Source of the DNA: Apricaphanius iberus
Lineage: Eukaryota; Chordata; Actinopteri; Cyprinodontiformes; Aphaniidae
Length of the DNA: 64,000 nucleotides
Reading direction: 5' to 3'
NCBI GenBank assembly: GCA_028564705.1
Contig: JAPXFQ010001003.1
Coordinates: 1,741,001-1,805,000 of the forward strand
The notes under the pieces were generated by a model. It was not told the origin of the DNA, made no database searches, and saw nothing but the letters and a program-made list of their open reading frames with translations. Below are positions 34,442 through 46,560 of the stretch, in pieces (within the stretch, counting starts at the first letter, position 1; the number at the start of each line of letters is the position of its first letter). The translations under genes and the position numbers were made by a program.

Positions 34442-35701
34442 CAGGGTGCTGAGCAGGGGGGCCGTTAGGGGGCGGCTACTGGGGCTTGAGCCCCGGATGA
34501 TTTCAGATAAGCCCCGAATCTTAATTTTACAACAGAGTATTAGGGCCATTGTTAACAAAAGAAAAATATTTTGGAGTAAATTTACATAAAATAAACTCTG
34601 AATTTCTGACATAAATTGCACATATTTTCCAGAAACAAAGTCGGAAATTCTCTGTCACAAAAGTCGTAAGATTACAAGTTAAAAGACAGATATTTTGAGA
34701 TTAATTTCAGATGTTTTTTAGGGGGGAAAAAAGTTTAATTCTCGGATGAAGAAAAGTAGGAAATTTGCTTGAAAAAAAACAAACTGAAAAATTCCTATAA
34801 TTAAAGGCATACATTTTCGATATCTACAATAACATATTTCCAACATTGTGGAGTCAGAAAATTGTAAAAAAGAAAATGTAGGCCTACAATGCCTTTAATC
34901 ATAGAAACGTCTTAGTTTTTTTCTACATCAGAGAATTACGTTTCTTCCCCAGAAAATATTACTGACTTCAAATGCCATTTTTGACTCATAAATAAAACTA
35001 AAAAGAAAATGTAAGAGGATTTTTTTTCATTTTCCAATTCAGCATTGTTCATCCTGTAACTTTGTTAATAATAAAATAAAAAGGAAATTTTATTTTTAAA
35101 TAACACCCCAGCCAAATAGTTACAACATTCAATTTGAAATGTTAAAGTTGAAAATTAAAATGCATTTGCCGAAATGCTCTTTCATTTTCTGATTACAAAT
35201 GCCATGTTTGACTCATAAATAAAATTAAAAGTAAAACATGTAAGAGGATTTTTTCATTTTCCAATTCAGCATTGCTTGTTCTGTAACATTATTAAAAAGA
35301 AAAAGGAAAGGCTATTGCTTTTTTGTGTTAATTCTCATCCCCACAAAAAGTGTAACTTATTTCAAATGGATTAACAATCCCACACGGCAGAGGAAAATGC
35401 CATCAGGGCTTGTTCTCCTCTTCTGCTGCTGAGTTGGTTGGCCACACTGGCAACAACATGGCACACCCAGATTGGTTTTTGTTCAACTTAAAAAATAGAA
35501 AAAAAGAAAAACACTTGCAAGTATTTTTAACACTTTATCCAATGATAAATTAAAACTGTGAAGCTAAAGAATTAAATTGGTCCAAGGGATGATTAACCAC
35601 GGTTTTTGCATTTTGTCATAAGTAACTGATTTAGTATTATCTCTTCAATACAGGGGCCAAGACCAGTTCCACGGGGGCGCTGGCCCCTGTTTGCCCCTAT
35701 C
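34442..35701. mobile_element. Degenerate hAT-like element with G/C-rich ends
   Basis: The left end (AGGGTGCTGAGCAGGGGGGCC..CTACTGGGGCTTGAGCCCC) and reversed right end (AGGGGCAAACAGGGGCC..GAACTGGTCTTGGCCCC) align with gaps. The interior is strongly AT-rich and holds a direct repeat (34969-35090 and 35197-35312, TTTGACTCATAAATAAAA..). The flanks GCTGGACC and TCTAGATC agree at only 5 of 8 positions, so the target duplication is doubtful. Confidence 0.45.
34969..35312. repeat. Direct repeat of about 115 bp
   Basis: Two copies (about 34969-35090 and 35197-35312) share TTTGACTCATAAATAAAA, GTAAGAGGATTTTT, CATTTTCCAATTCAGCATTG and CTGTAAC in the same order. Confidence 0.85.
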
Positions 35702-36786
35702 TAGATCAAGCCATGATTTTGTATCTCCTTTAAGAAAATTTAACATATCAGGAGACTTGGACATTGAACTAAGACAACGTCAGCCAGAGGCAAAATATTA
35801 TAATGTCATCCATGTTTAATTGACGTACTATATAGTGGCTGTATTAGCTAAAATACACCACAAAGTCATCCTTTTTCCAGCTACACTTGATCCATTTTGT
35901 CATGCAATTTTTCTTTTTAAAACAATTTACTAAATAACTTATGGAGTGAAAAATATACCTGTCAAAATGATTGAATGAGTTAATTTTTAAAAGGAAGCTT
36001 TTTTAATATTGTGTAAAGATACAATCAGCCTTATAGTGGAGCATATTTTCTTTGATTACTTAAATCAAATACTGCCTACACCAATAAAGGCATTTAGATT
36101 CGAAGGCTGTCCTGGTGCAAAAATGTTTGTACTTATCAGTTATGTTTAGGCCTGTAGCAAACAGTTAAATTCATTTCGGTAAGAGAGATTGATTAATATG
36201 ATTAATATTTAAAGGAAGCCTGAAGAAAATTATCATGATGTTAAGTGTATGTACTTGGAGTTTTAGTTAGTTATTTTTCCCTTTTCAGTTTACTTTGTTA
36301 TTTTAGTTAATTCCTTGGATTTTATTATCATTTTGGCATGACAAAAAAGCATTTTGTCTTTAGATATTTTTATTCCTTGTTTCTTAGTTATCATGTTTGA
36401 TCTTTTATCTGAGTTTCCTCATTCCTTCAGCTTTTATAGTTGGCTCTGTTTTTCTTTATTTCTCTTAGGTTTTCTTTAGAATTTATTTCAATTTGTTCTG
36501 TTTTCTTCCCTTTGTTTTTTTTATATTTTAGAGTTCCTCTTAGGTTCCTTCATTCTCCTTAATATTCATATTTTTACCTTTAGTTATGTTCTAGTCAGTT
36601 TGGATAGTCTCCCCTTCAATCCCCCCTTCCTTTCTTGTTTTTTTCCCATGCCATTCTTCTTCTTCTTCTTCTTGGTTGGCAAACAACTCCCTTGCCATTC
36701 TGCTCCCCTGGCCAGCTGTTAATTGTCTACAACTCTGCCCTCCCTCTCACCTGCATCTGTTTGCCACTAATTGGTTCCCAGGCTTT
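35702..36786. other. Intergenic, nothing recognised
   Basis: Very AT-rich; a (CTT)n stretch lies at about 36656-36673. Confidence 0.45.
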
Positions 36787-37212
36787 CAGTGACTACGTTT
36801 ACATGCAGGCGATATTTGGGTTGTTGTCGGGTTAAGGTCACTGTTCTGATTTCTGAAACAATTGGAATAACCTGTTTACATGCATGAGCAGAGAGAGGCA
36901 GAGAGGGGTAGAGAGAGAGCAGGGAGAGTTACTCCCGTATTCACGGAATTTGTATTCCAGAGTGCGCATAAAAGAAGTTCCTCTACTTAAATGACCAAGA
37001 TTCCTTATAAATAGAATTTTCGCAGAGCACAAATCAATATTCCCTTTGATGGGGATATGCTGATACGCATTTATATTGACCAAATATTCGGGTTTTTAAA
37101 AACAGGCATATGAGCATATTCAGTTTTCGGCAGTGTTGGCCGTGCGTGACCGGATTATTGCTAATATTCCAGTTTAGAACGTGTTATTGGCTGCATGTAC
37201 AGGCAGTATGTG
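36787..37212. mobile_element. MITE with TACGTTTACATGCA ends, copy 3
   Basis: The left end CAGTGACTACGTTTACATGCAGGC and the reversed right end (CACATACTGCCTGTACATGCAGCC) are imperfect inverted repeats related to the elements at 2508 and 20410. An internal GTTTACATGCATGAG and a GAGAG-rich tract are present. No coding. Confidence 0.6.
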
Positions 37213-40200
37213 TCAATCCTCATTCTCCCTCACTATCTTTAAGTGGTTAATGCTCAGTCATACCTCTCTGAATTATTCATCTGTCTTCAGATGGCCTGCC
37301 CTCAACTGTTTGTAAGTTCACCCCTGCCGTTTTCTCAATTAACATCCACCTCAACTGTATCTTCATGTGGGTCTGGCTCTGCTCAAAAACTCACATCTCT
37401 GTCATTAAATATAGTTGGTTCCAGGTGCCCATTTGTAATAAAGTCAAAATTCTGAGAAAACAATGTCTAAAGATTGAAGATAAAATTCTTTTAGATTTTT
37501 TTTTTATTAATCCTCTTTAGTACAATGACGATTGCTGTAAAAGAAAGCATTTTCCATGTCTGATACACTTCATGCTTACAAACAACAGCTTGTCTGTTCC
37601 TGCGCTTCCTTAAACCTTTTTCACATGGTAGGATTTTTGAATTGTTGGAAGAGCTTCGGACCGCACACAAAGTGGGAAAAATTCATAGATATTTGTGTTG
37701 TGCTCCTACCATGTGTGGTGTCGATAAAGAGACACCAAACACGAACCGATTTTACTCACACACACCTTTCTGTCTAAGCTGCATGCGTGTGCAATTCCAC
37801 ACTACTAACATGGTCTTTGCCAACAGAAATAAAAATAAAATAAACAATTCATCCTGTGCCATTTTGCCGTGTGAGTCAATAGGGATATTCTGCACAGTTC
37901 CAGCGGTCCTGCTGCTCAGCTCCAATTTGAAAAATACACTCACCCCTACCTCTTGTGGTTATTTCCGTATCAATTCAGCCAAGACCCGCACACTGACACA
38001 GTATAGTAATAACTATATAGCTGTCATCCTCTTTCTGATAGGTTTTGGTTTGTGTTAAATGTGAGATATCCTATTTTACAGTTCTTCACACTGGAGCCAA
38101 ATTCACATCAAATCTGACATTTCTGCCCATATCTGATTTTCTTTCACAGTCTGAACAGCAAAATTCAGATTTTTTTTTTGGGTGCTAATTCAGAAACGTG
38201 TTCAATGTTTTAAAAAGCGTCTGGAGTTGAAACGCTCATCTCGCATTTCATCCAACTGAGTGACTGGAGCAGGATCTACTGAATATTTTCCTCCTTTTTT
38301 CTTCACACTTTATATTACTAGTTCATAATTTTGTCAGCTCAACATGCATAATATATTGATAAATAACGCACTGATATGTGTACAAATTTTTGGGATAAAG
38401 GAATGGACACAGAAGGAGCAGGGTCTCTAATTGGTAAGATATGGAGGTGAATTTGTTATATAATCTTTCACTGGGAAATATCACGCACTTTGCCCTGACT
38501 GATCTGTATCTCAATGCATTTGTGGACTATGGTCAAATTAGGTGACACTTTAAACTAATAATAGATGCTTCAAAGGCGCATGTCTGAATCTCTACCTGTC
38601 AGCTCGCTTTCTGATTGGCTTCTTGTCAGGTTCAAAAGGCTACATGCTCTTTTGTGCTCGGGAACACACCGCACACGCTGTGATACCGGGCCAAGACAAT
38701 TCAACATGTTGGATATACCAGATTTGCGATCGGAGCCTTGCAAGTAGACCAGATCACTCTTAATTCACCACACATGGCAGGAATATCAGTTAAGATTATC
38801 TTAAGGACCATCCCCATAATTGGAGCTTGTCAAAAGGGAAAGTATGGGGGACCAATTCAGCCTAATTATACTGCCATGTGAACTAGGTTTTAGGGCTCAG
38901 TCACTCCATCCTTTTTCTCTATTGCCAATAAAACACTAGACATCTATTCAACATATTTGTTTTTTTTTTCCTGTTTTATCAAGAAAACTATTTTTGTCAT
39001 AAATACAATAAAAGCCAATCAAACATTGCAAATCAATAGTTTATTAAGTCTTACTTTTATGGTACTGTTGTAGAAAAAAGAGAATGGGCTGCTTCAGGAG
39101 TTTTTGAGATTTAACATGGCGTCTTGATCAACATGGACGTGCCCCAAAGCTGTGGCATCGCGCAATCCTTCAAATTGTGTGTTTACTTGGAAAAAATGGG
39201 AGTGCTTTTACCTGTGAGTAAAGCATGATTGGGTCTGGTTGGAGGAGTGAGCTACACAGTATGACCTCAACACCAGGCAGGTGGAGGGGGGGCAATTAGC
39301 TGACAAAGAGGGGACAAGAAACCTGTCCATCTTCCTCTTGCATTTACAGTCCCATTAGGAAATAGGCCTGGGTCATATTTCTTAGATCCCAGATGGAAAG
39401 ATCGATATAATGAGATGGAGTTGTTGCCAGCAGGCCACTTGTTTCTGAGTAGGGACATCTCACTGAGTGGACACTGGGGGAGTCTTCCCTGAGCACTCTG
39501 CCTGAGGGTATGTGTACGGGTATTACACATACGAGTATTTTTATTTTTGTGGAATCTTTTGGGCCAGAGCATATTTCTATTGTTTTGGTTAAAAGAAAAA
39601 CGAGGCAGATAGCAATTAATCAGACATTTAAATGCCTCTCTGTTGGCCAACTATATGTCTGCTGGTCTTTTCTAAATTGGATTTTGTTAATTTCAGATAA
39701 CATTTATATCTAGGTGATACTGAAAGTGAATTAATTCTTGGCAAAACAAAGACTAATTTTTGTGTGTGTGTGCTTATTGAAATTCCACTTGAACAGTCAC
39801 TCAGTACACAATTACCACAGTGTGTTCAGTTCTACCTTGAGGCATTTGCACATTTCCTGGGAGATAAGCTTTTTATTAAAATAAGTCAAACACAGAAAAA
39901 AGGAGATGAGAGAAACTGAGAAGAAACTAAAGGTAAAGAGGAGAAAAAAATCTGCAGCACTTGGAGCAACAGTTTGATCATGATTAATGACTTCTGTAAC
40001 TTTGTGGTAAATTTTCCTCTAAAGTCTTGTGACAAAGGGGCTCCATGGCTGATTACAGAGTTATTAATAATGAGAAGATGGTAGAGATATAAAATTATGT
40101 TAATGTTCATAATCCAATAAATCTCATAATTAAACAAAAAGTAATTTTAAGGACAAATTGTCTACCATCATTTGAGCAACGTGTTACCACATGTAAAAAT

Positions 40201-40878
40201 GAAGAACATATTTCAATATATTTCTTATGATTTAAATGTATTATTAACACACACTAAAATTAACATTTCAACATAAAGGTCTCCTGTCCAGGTGTTGTAA
40301 ATTATATTTCTGTGTTCTCTGGTTTGAAAGAATGCCTTTTGTATCTCTGTGAAAAAATAAATCCCCTCACTATTTTTAGTGTATTTCAGTTATGCACTGC
40401 ATTGGGTGGGGAAAAACGGCACGATTTGGTAGCTTGCTCATCAAGATTAACGGCATGGAAGTTTTTGTCCTCTGATTGGCTAACTGCAACACCACTCCTA
40501 CACCATCTCTGTTAACAAAAATCATAAAACTGTAATGTGAAACCAAAATCATGCCTGTATTTAGCTTTAGATGGAGTTTACCATCCAGTTTAGGTTGCAT
40601 TCCCAAACAAGACTGGATCGGAGTGCAACGGGGATGTTCCTGAACTTGTATCAGGATGATTCAGCCTCCAGAGATACATGGTACTTTTGTAAGCCTTATG
40701 CCTACCAATCATACAGAGATTTGGCGCTGTGCTCTTCTTCTGAGTTCCCGCCTTCCATTGACGAGCGGGGAGACTCCCACTAAACTGCTATCAACTGGTG
40801 CTTTGGCTACAGAAAACTCTTGAAATTTGTGGAGCTCACTTCAGACCAGAGAATTAAAATACCAAAGATCGTAGACTC
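37213..40878. other. Intergenic, no gene recognised
   Basis: Contains a 138-codon + strand frame (37642-38058) and a 127-codon - strand frame (39267-39650); neither has a recognised domain, splice context or codon bias. 37.6-38.9 kb is less AT-rich than its surroundings and may be old transposon sequence, but no paired ends were found. Confidence 0.4.
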
Positions 40879-40881
40879 TAA

Positions 40882-41452
40882 GGCTACGTCCACACTAAGC
40901 CGATAAGGTTATACGGGGAGTTAGACGCCTAATGTTATCCACTCAACACGAGCATTTAGGCCCCGTTTAAGGTCCCATGATTGCGCAATCCCATATCGAC
41001 CTGTGAAAATACTGGGCAAGCGCGAAAAGACGCACGAAAAACGCGTATAATCTACGTGACGCCAGCGCCTACATAATATACAAGAAGCTCTACAGCACAG
41101 TTCATATCTGCTTGTCCCGTTAAATGAAGAGAACAATAGCTGCTTAAAAGAGAGAGTTTTTGGTGTGGACAGACGACGAGATTGATTTATTACTCTTCCC
41201 TGTTGTCTTTGTCTGTAGTGTCGTATTGTTATTGACGCAGCATTCATTGACGCCACTTCCTTTCATTATCCGGGAAAGCTGTCCACACTAGCTCGTTTAG
41301 CTGTTGAATTAAGATTTACACGGCTCTCTTACCCGGCTAATAGTTATCCGGCCACAGACCTTAAACGACGCCGGGTTAGTGTGGACGATAGGCGGGTGTA
41401 GACTAAATAATTATACGTTTAAGGCATTATTCGGCTTAGTGTGGACGTGGCC
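40882..41452. mobile_element. Harbinger MITE, copy 1 (TAA duplication)
   Basis: Ends GGCTACGTCCACACTAAGCC and, reversed, GGCCACGTCCACACTAAGCC, flanked by TAA at 40879-40881 and 41453-41455. Near-identical over its length to 58444-59017. Inside, from ATG at 41124, a frame reads MKRTIAA-stop-KREFLVWTDDEIDLLL, which looks like the start of the Myb/SANT-like protein of Harbinger transposons. It is followed directly by 3'-terminal sequence, so the element is an internal deletion derivative. Confidence 0.9.
41124..41200 (+). pseudogene. Myb/SANT-like N-terminal fragment in the MITE
   Basis: The WTDDEIDLLL motif resembles the first helix of Myb/SANT-like DNA-binding proteins of PIF/Harbinger elements. 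An in-frame stop follows residue 7, and the rest of the domain is missing. The other copy (58.7 kb) has a frameshift and Asp-to-Tyr at the same motif. Confidence 0.45.
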
Positions 41453-42094
41453 TAAGCCAGCATGCTGCGGTTTTTACAGTTTGATAAAACCAGCCGTGTC
41501 TACTGGCTGGTGGACACGGCTGGATGTTTCAGAAGCTCAGCCCTTATCTGGGGCATGCAATAGGCTCATAGCTGTGGTTCATCATGTGTTGTTGTAAATG
41601 TTTAACATTTGTGTCAAAGTCGCCAAATAAAATCCATAGTTTTCTATTGATAGAGCTGACAGGAGTCTCCTAGCTCGCATCACTTCAAGTCTGGCATTCT
41701 CACAAAAACAACTCTAAAAGTGAAAATAATGTATATATATCAGTAATTTTTTCTTTAGAAACGGTTCCTATTTTATTTCTCAAAATTATGGTTTAAGGGA
41801 GGCTCTAACCTGCAACCCGCACTTTAAGTATGTTGGAATTATTAATATTCCAGAAACAGAAAACCACTATGTTCGAGGGAATTTAGCACTTAGGTCCAAA
41901 TCAAGATCAAACTTCCTCCACAGCACGGCAAAGTGCTGCAGAAGTCTGCTAATGAGCAATCATTTTATTCCTGTGTGTTGAACTAGGCCCTTCCTAGAGA
42001 AAGAACTAAAGCATGCAGGATATTGTCCCTTGATTCCCTGGATTTGGGGATCCCAGGGCTAGATCATGGCAGGAAGTTGATTCAATCAATTAAT

Positions 42095-42340
42095 CAAATT
42101 TTTTTATAAGGAGCTTTTCATACAAAAACAATGGAGTTCAAAGCGTTTTACGGAATAAAGATAACCCCATGTATATCACCCCCCCACCTCGACAAATTTA
42201 AGCATGAACACATTTATACCTCCCTCCCCCAATCATATCCCAAAGTGCAAGGAGCAATATTAAAAGGACATTAAAATAGACAATAGAATGGACATTGAAC
42301 CAAGTACAGATGAGCAGGGTTAGGTAGGATTCCTAACCCT
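42095..42340. repeat. Dispersed repeat, copy 2
   Basis: Shares the GGAGCAA.ATTAAAAGGACAT..GATGAG..GGTTAGGTAGG block with 2140-2230 and has a left part (AAGGAGCTTTTCATACAAAAA..TTCAAAGCGTTTTAC) not kept in copy 1. Confidence 0.6.
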
Positions 42341-44090
42341 AATTGTTGTCTATCATGTTGGCTGACCAGAAAATCTTGGCGAAAGAGTTAATTGAAATCT
42401 CAGAAGGTTGCTCTTTATCAAACTACATCATTGGGTGGTTTTGTTATTCAGATCTTCAGATCATGCTCGTACAGAATTAAAAACAAGAGAAATATCTCCC
42501 AAGTTAGCTAGGTAAACTTCAGCTCAATGATTCTCCACCTTGTTTATGGAGGAAAAACAAAACCATATTGCTGTAAATATAGACCAAAATATACAAAGAT
42601 AAAGAGTAACAAAATAAAAATTTGGGCAAGTCTTGACTCATAATTTGATAGATTTCAAAGTTGTGTCTGAGTTTCAGAACTCCACTTTCAAAAGGAGTGT
42701 CTGAAGGGGAGCAGTCAAGAGGTGCTGGTGATTAGACTTTAGGTAACATAGGAGACACCTCATGCTGCATTTTTTTTTCTTTGGATGTCTCCTTAAAATG
42801 TTTTGGATTATCAAACAAATTGTAATATCAGACAAATCCAACCTGTGTAAAAAATAAAATTTTTTAATTTTTTTTGGTGATATTTGTTGATTCTTTTGTT
42901 TGTATTTCGAGCTTTGTGGTTCTTAGAACCCTTGGGATTAGATCCCCTCTTTATGCAACACAACATGCTACAAACTAAAGCTATTTAAGAATATATGAGG
43001 GGAAAAAAAGAAATCACTACTAGGGATGGCTTTCGTTTAGGTTTTGTCCCATACTGATGCCAAACTGGTATTTTTGAAACCGTGCCAGTGCTTAAATAGC
43101 GCTCAAAACAGTGCTTAAAGAATGGAAAACATACAAACTTCATCCAAAAAACCCATTTATTTTTTTATTTTTAGTAGAGCTGTCAAACTATTACAATTTT
43201 TATCTAATTAATCACAGCTGTGATTAATAACCATTCCTAAATTACCAAGAACTACAGTTTTCAGTGTAAACAAAGGACAAATCCAGATGCCGTTGCTCTT
43301 TTTTATTTCATTAAATATAGGAGAAATCAATTGAATTCTTGTTTTGAACTCCACAATCACCTTCACAATTTATGTATGGTCTCATATGAAAAATAACAAA
43401 CACAACTAAGGTAGTAGAACTAACCAAAATATATGAATAAACTTAACATTTGGATATCACTTGTCTGTGTTAAACATCACATAAATCAAATCAGGAAAGG
43501 AATGGTCTTATTGTGAAGATGTACACGTCTACCTCTGCTAATGAGTTAGCACTAATTCAAATCCAAAAAACCTCACTTTAACTGGATAATTTGGCATTTT
43601 AACACAGCTGTAACTCACTATAAAATGTACTGAAGACATACAGTGAACCAACATGCATAAATCAACATAAATACATATAAAATAGTTGGGTGATTATCAA
43701 TAAAAAATTGATAAAGAAAAGTTACGGTCTATCTGGTTAATCCAAGAATATTTAATTCATAATTTGGGGATTATTAATTTAATTATCTTTTCAAATTATT
43801 AGAAGGGCACCATCCAGTTTCTATCAAACTGGCAAAACATATATATCTAATCAAAGAAGGCTATTGACCAATGGTCTTATTATTAATAATTAGGCTGATT
43901 ATTAGTACCAAAAAACCTTATCTGAAGGAATTGAATTCTTTGCAGTTCACACACACACACACACACACTCAGAATAAAAGAAACCAAAGGTTTGATTCAG
44001 TTGAACTAATTTATTCCAAAACCACACACAAAAAAAGGAAATACTACTTACACAAAACGGTTCAGCTAAAGGCATCCTACAGGCTAATGT
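42341..44090. other. Intergenic with hAT-like terminal remnants
   Basis: CTAGGGATGGC..CTGATGCCAAACTGGTATTTTTGAAACC (from about 43021) and AGAGCTGTCAAACTATT..TAATTAATCAC (from about 43176) resemble the ends of two fish hAT groups. A block near 43338-43365 recurs in ORMDL intron 1 (about 6757-6785). No transposase frame or paired ends were found. A (CA)n run lies at 43948-43968. Confidence 0.4.
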
Positions 44091-44386
44091 TGTCAGGTTT
44101 TGTAAGTTGAATGAGGACCCCGGCTCATGGCGGCGGTTGGAGCGCTTATGGCTCATCTTTATCAACATCCACACAGGCTTGGAAAAGCACGAGAGGACAA
44201 CGAGCGAGACAAGAAATAGACGAGGGAACTGATGAGAAAGACATCGGTCGACGAGACGAACCAGCAGAGCCGTAAGGGCACAGGAAAATATATATAGACT
44301 GGGAAAAATCAAGGGAACTGGACACACCTGGGATCAATCACAACACAGAGAGACAACCACAGGGAACACAAGGACAGATCCTGACA
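44091..44386 (-). mobile_element. LTR of a Ty3-like retrotransposon (3' LTR, copy A)
   Basis: A 296-bp unit with TGTCAGG at one end and CCTGACA at the other. On the - strand it has a TATATATA box (about 44290) and is preceded by a purine tract (AAGGGGGGGGGG at 44391-44402), the polypurine primer normally found just before a 3' LTR. Confidence 0.7.
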
Positions 44387-44771
44387 GTACCCCCCCCCCC
44401 CTTAAAGTACGCCTCCAGGCGTACCAAACATAAAATTAACAGCCAGGGTGGGAGCCCAGGATGGCGGGAAGAACCAGGAAAAACCTTTACAAGCCCAAGA
44501 AACAAAAAGTCCCAAAACACAGAACCTGAAAACTCTCCTAGAGTCCAAAAACACAAAGTGTCCAAAAACACAAAGTCCAAAAACACAAAATCCTCTCATG
44601 AGAAGAGCTCGGGAGGCCGACCCTGGGGCCCTTGGAACCAGGCGGAGAGTTTAGGTGGAGTCTCTGCTGATTCACAATATTTTCTTGCAGAAGACTGAAG
44701 AGCAGCTGCCATAGCTGCCAGAAGAACTGTTGTTATAACAGCTATTTCTTTACTAGATGGGCCAGATTTAA
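44387..44771 (-). mobile_element. Residual internal region of the Ty3-like element
   Basis: Between the two LTR copies: polypurine tract, an inverted GTACGCCTCCAGGCGTAC palindrome (44407-44424), and a short tandem repeat of CCAAAAACACAAAGT (about 44546-44590). No gag or pol coding remains. Confidence 0.55.
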
Positions 44772-44951
44772 GACAAGAAGTAGACGAGGGAACTGACGAG
44801 AAAGACATCAGTTGACGAGACAAACCAGCAGAGCCGTGAGGGCACAAGGAAACATATATACACCGGGGGACAATCAAGGAAACTGGACACACCTGGGATC
44901 AATCACAACACAGAGAGACAACCACAGGGAACACAAGGACAGATCTTGACA
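44772..44951 (-). mobile_element. Partial LTR (copy B) of the Ty3-like element
   Basis: About 180 bp nearly identical to 44208-44386 and ending in TTGACA where copy A ends CTGACA. Its other part is replaced by unrelated sequence. With copy A and the polypurine tract this makes a collapsed LTR-internal-LTR element; the outer 5-mers (AATGT and GATGC) differ at two positions. Confidence 0.65.
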
Positions 44952-45985
44952 GATGCTACGTAAACAAGATGGCAACCTGCGGTGACGGTGTTCAGGCACG
45001 TCACGGGGCGCTTCCTCCTGACGCCCGTACGCAGCGACTCTTGTGCACGCATGGAAGCGGTGCACAGACATGAACGCGGAGCTTGCCGAATAGGGGAGAG
45101 GGGTTTATGACTTTTTATTACTAGGGCGAGGTACCACGTGGTCTTTTGTTTAACAAAGAGACCGTGTGGCTATAATCCATAATCTAGCCTTCTGCTAACA
45201 AAAGCTCTGGTTTGAAATCACGGGTAAAAAGAGAAGTAATGACTACATTCGGCACCGCGCGTCTCTGAGAAACACTCCTTGCGCTAATCTGAGGCGCCTA
45301 ACGCTAAACACCCACCAGCAGAGTAAGGAAGAGAAACAAATTAATTTCCTACAGATCCTCTACTTAATAAAGTCCGAGCAGTACTATAAACACGAAACCT
45401 TCACAATCAACACAAGGCTCACAGATTACTCAACACAAACAAAACCAGTACACTTCAACACAGAGCGCTTATATGAAAACAAATATAAAAAATTGAAAAA
45501 CATGCATGCATACAAAATATAAGAAAAAGATTCTTAATTTGCTCCACCCAGGTTTAGAATACAACTGGTTTGGTCTTACTTTTGAGAAGGCTGGTTGCCG
45601 CAAAAGCAAAAAGTCCGTTCAGAGCAGGTAACGCGAAGAACAACACCAACACACTGAGCTGATGCTATTAAGGTAACAGATTACTGTAACTGTAAATGTC
45701 TCTTTCAGCATAATAAAAACACATTCTTTTATGGCACATTTGTGTTATAAAAATGAGGCTTCATACACCTCCACATTTGCGATACATTTGTAATTTATAG
45801 GGTGTAATATTGCAATGATTCATCTAAAGAAAATTAAAAAATCAGCAAAAACCATCAAGGTAATTCAAATTGCTGCAGTGACAATTGTGATCAGAAACAA
45901 AGATGAGCTCACATTCCACCAGTTTTAGCTGAAAAGTCAAGAAGAGAATTCTCTATTTATGCATCATCCGCAATTACAGTATTGC
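44952..45985. other. Unexplained mixed-composition stretch
   Basis: 44.95-45.35 kb is CpG-containing and GC-richer than its neighbours, then becomes A-rich on the + strand (many CAACACA motifs). No protein or terminal repeats are recognised. It could be further LTR-element sequence. Confidence 0.35.
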
Positions 45986-46233
45986 TAAATGGCCTGCATC
46001 TGTTAAGCGCTTTTTCGGTCAGAGAACCCTAAAGTGCTTTACACCACATTCAGTCATTTACCAGCCGATGATGAACTACACTGTAGCCAAAGTTTCCCTG
46101 GGGAACACTGACACAGGTCTTTCTCGCCCCCCCCCCCCCCCCCACTAGGACAAAAACTGGAAAAAGTAGGGATTCAACCTGACAACCCACCGCTTACGGG
46201 ACAAAGTCCTACCTCCTGTGCCATGGTTGCCCG
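45986..46233 (-). mobile_element. tRNA-headed SINE
   Basis: On the - strand the head has an A box TGGCACAGGAGG (about 46212-46223) and a B box GGTTGAATCCC (about 46169-46179), close to the Pol III promoter consensus, followed by a body ending AAGCGCTTAACAGATGCAGGCC. The body recurs at 5501-5612 and 26464-26556. A 17-base C-run (46127-46143) interrupts it. Confidence 0.65.
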
Positions 46234-46485
46234 ACAATTTATGCTGTTTGTCCTATTTTTTTCTCCATCGTGGAATCATTATCTCATGTGTTGTTTCTGT
46301 GTTTAACTCTGTGAATAGAGCCATTGATGAGGCAATTACTCCCAATAACATCTTGTTCTCTGTGTGTATGACAGACTTCGGGCTGTTATCCATTGTAACC
46401 TTGACTTTTCCTGAACAAAGTCATTAAAGCAGGCAATTGAACACTCTTTTTGACAGAGTGGATTTTTTTCTTTTCAACTGATTGT

Positions 46486-46560
46486 ATATGGATGTGATTG
46501 TGTCAAGTGCCTTGAGATGAGATCTGTGGGGATTGGTGCCATATCTGTGTAATGATAGTG
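46486..46560 (+). mobile_element. LINE/SINE-type 3' tail fragment
   Basis: CAAGTGCCTTGAGATGA..GGGATTGGTGCCATAT resembles the tails of fish LINE-mobilised repeats. Too short to classify further. Confidence 0.4.

Noticed and set aside
37642..38058. 138-codon + strand frame
   Set aside because: No domain, no start context or neighbouring exons; length is within chance expectation in this amount of sequence.
40921..41256. 111-codon - strand frame
   Set aside because: It lies wholly inside the Harbinger MITE and is antisense to the Myb/SANT-like start; the twin copy does not preserve it.
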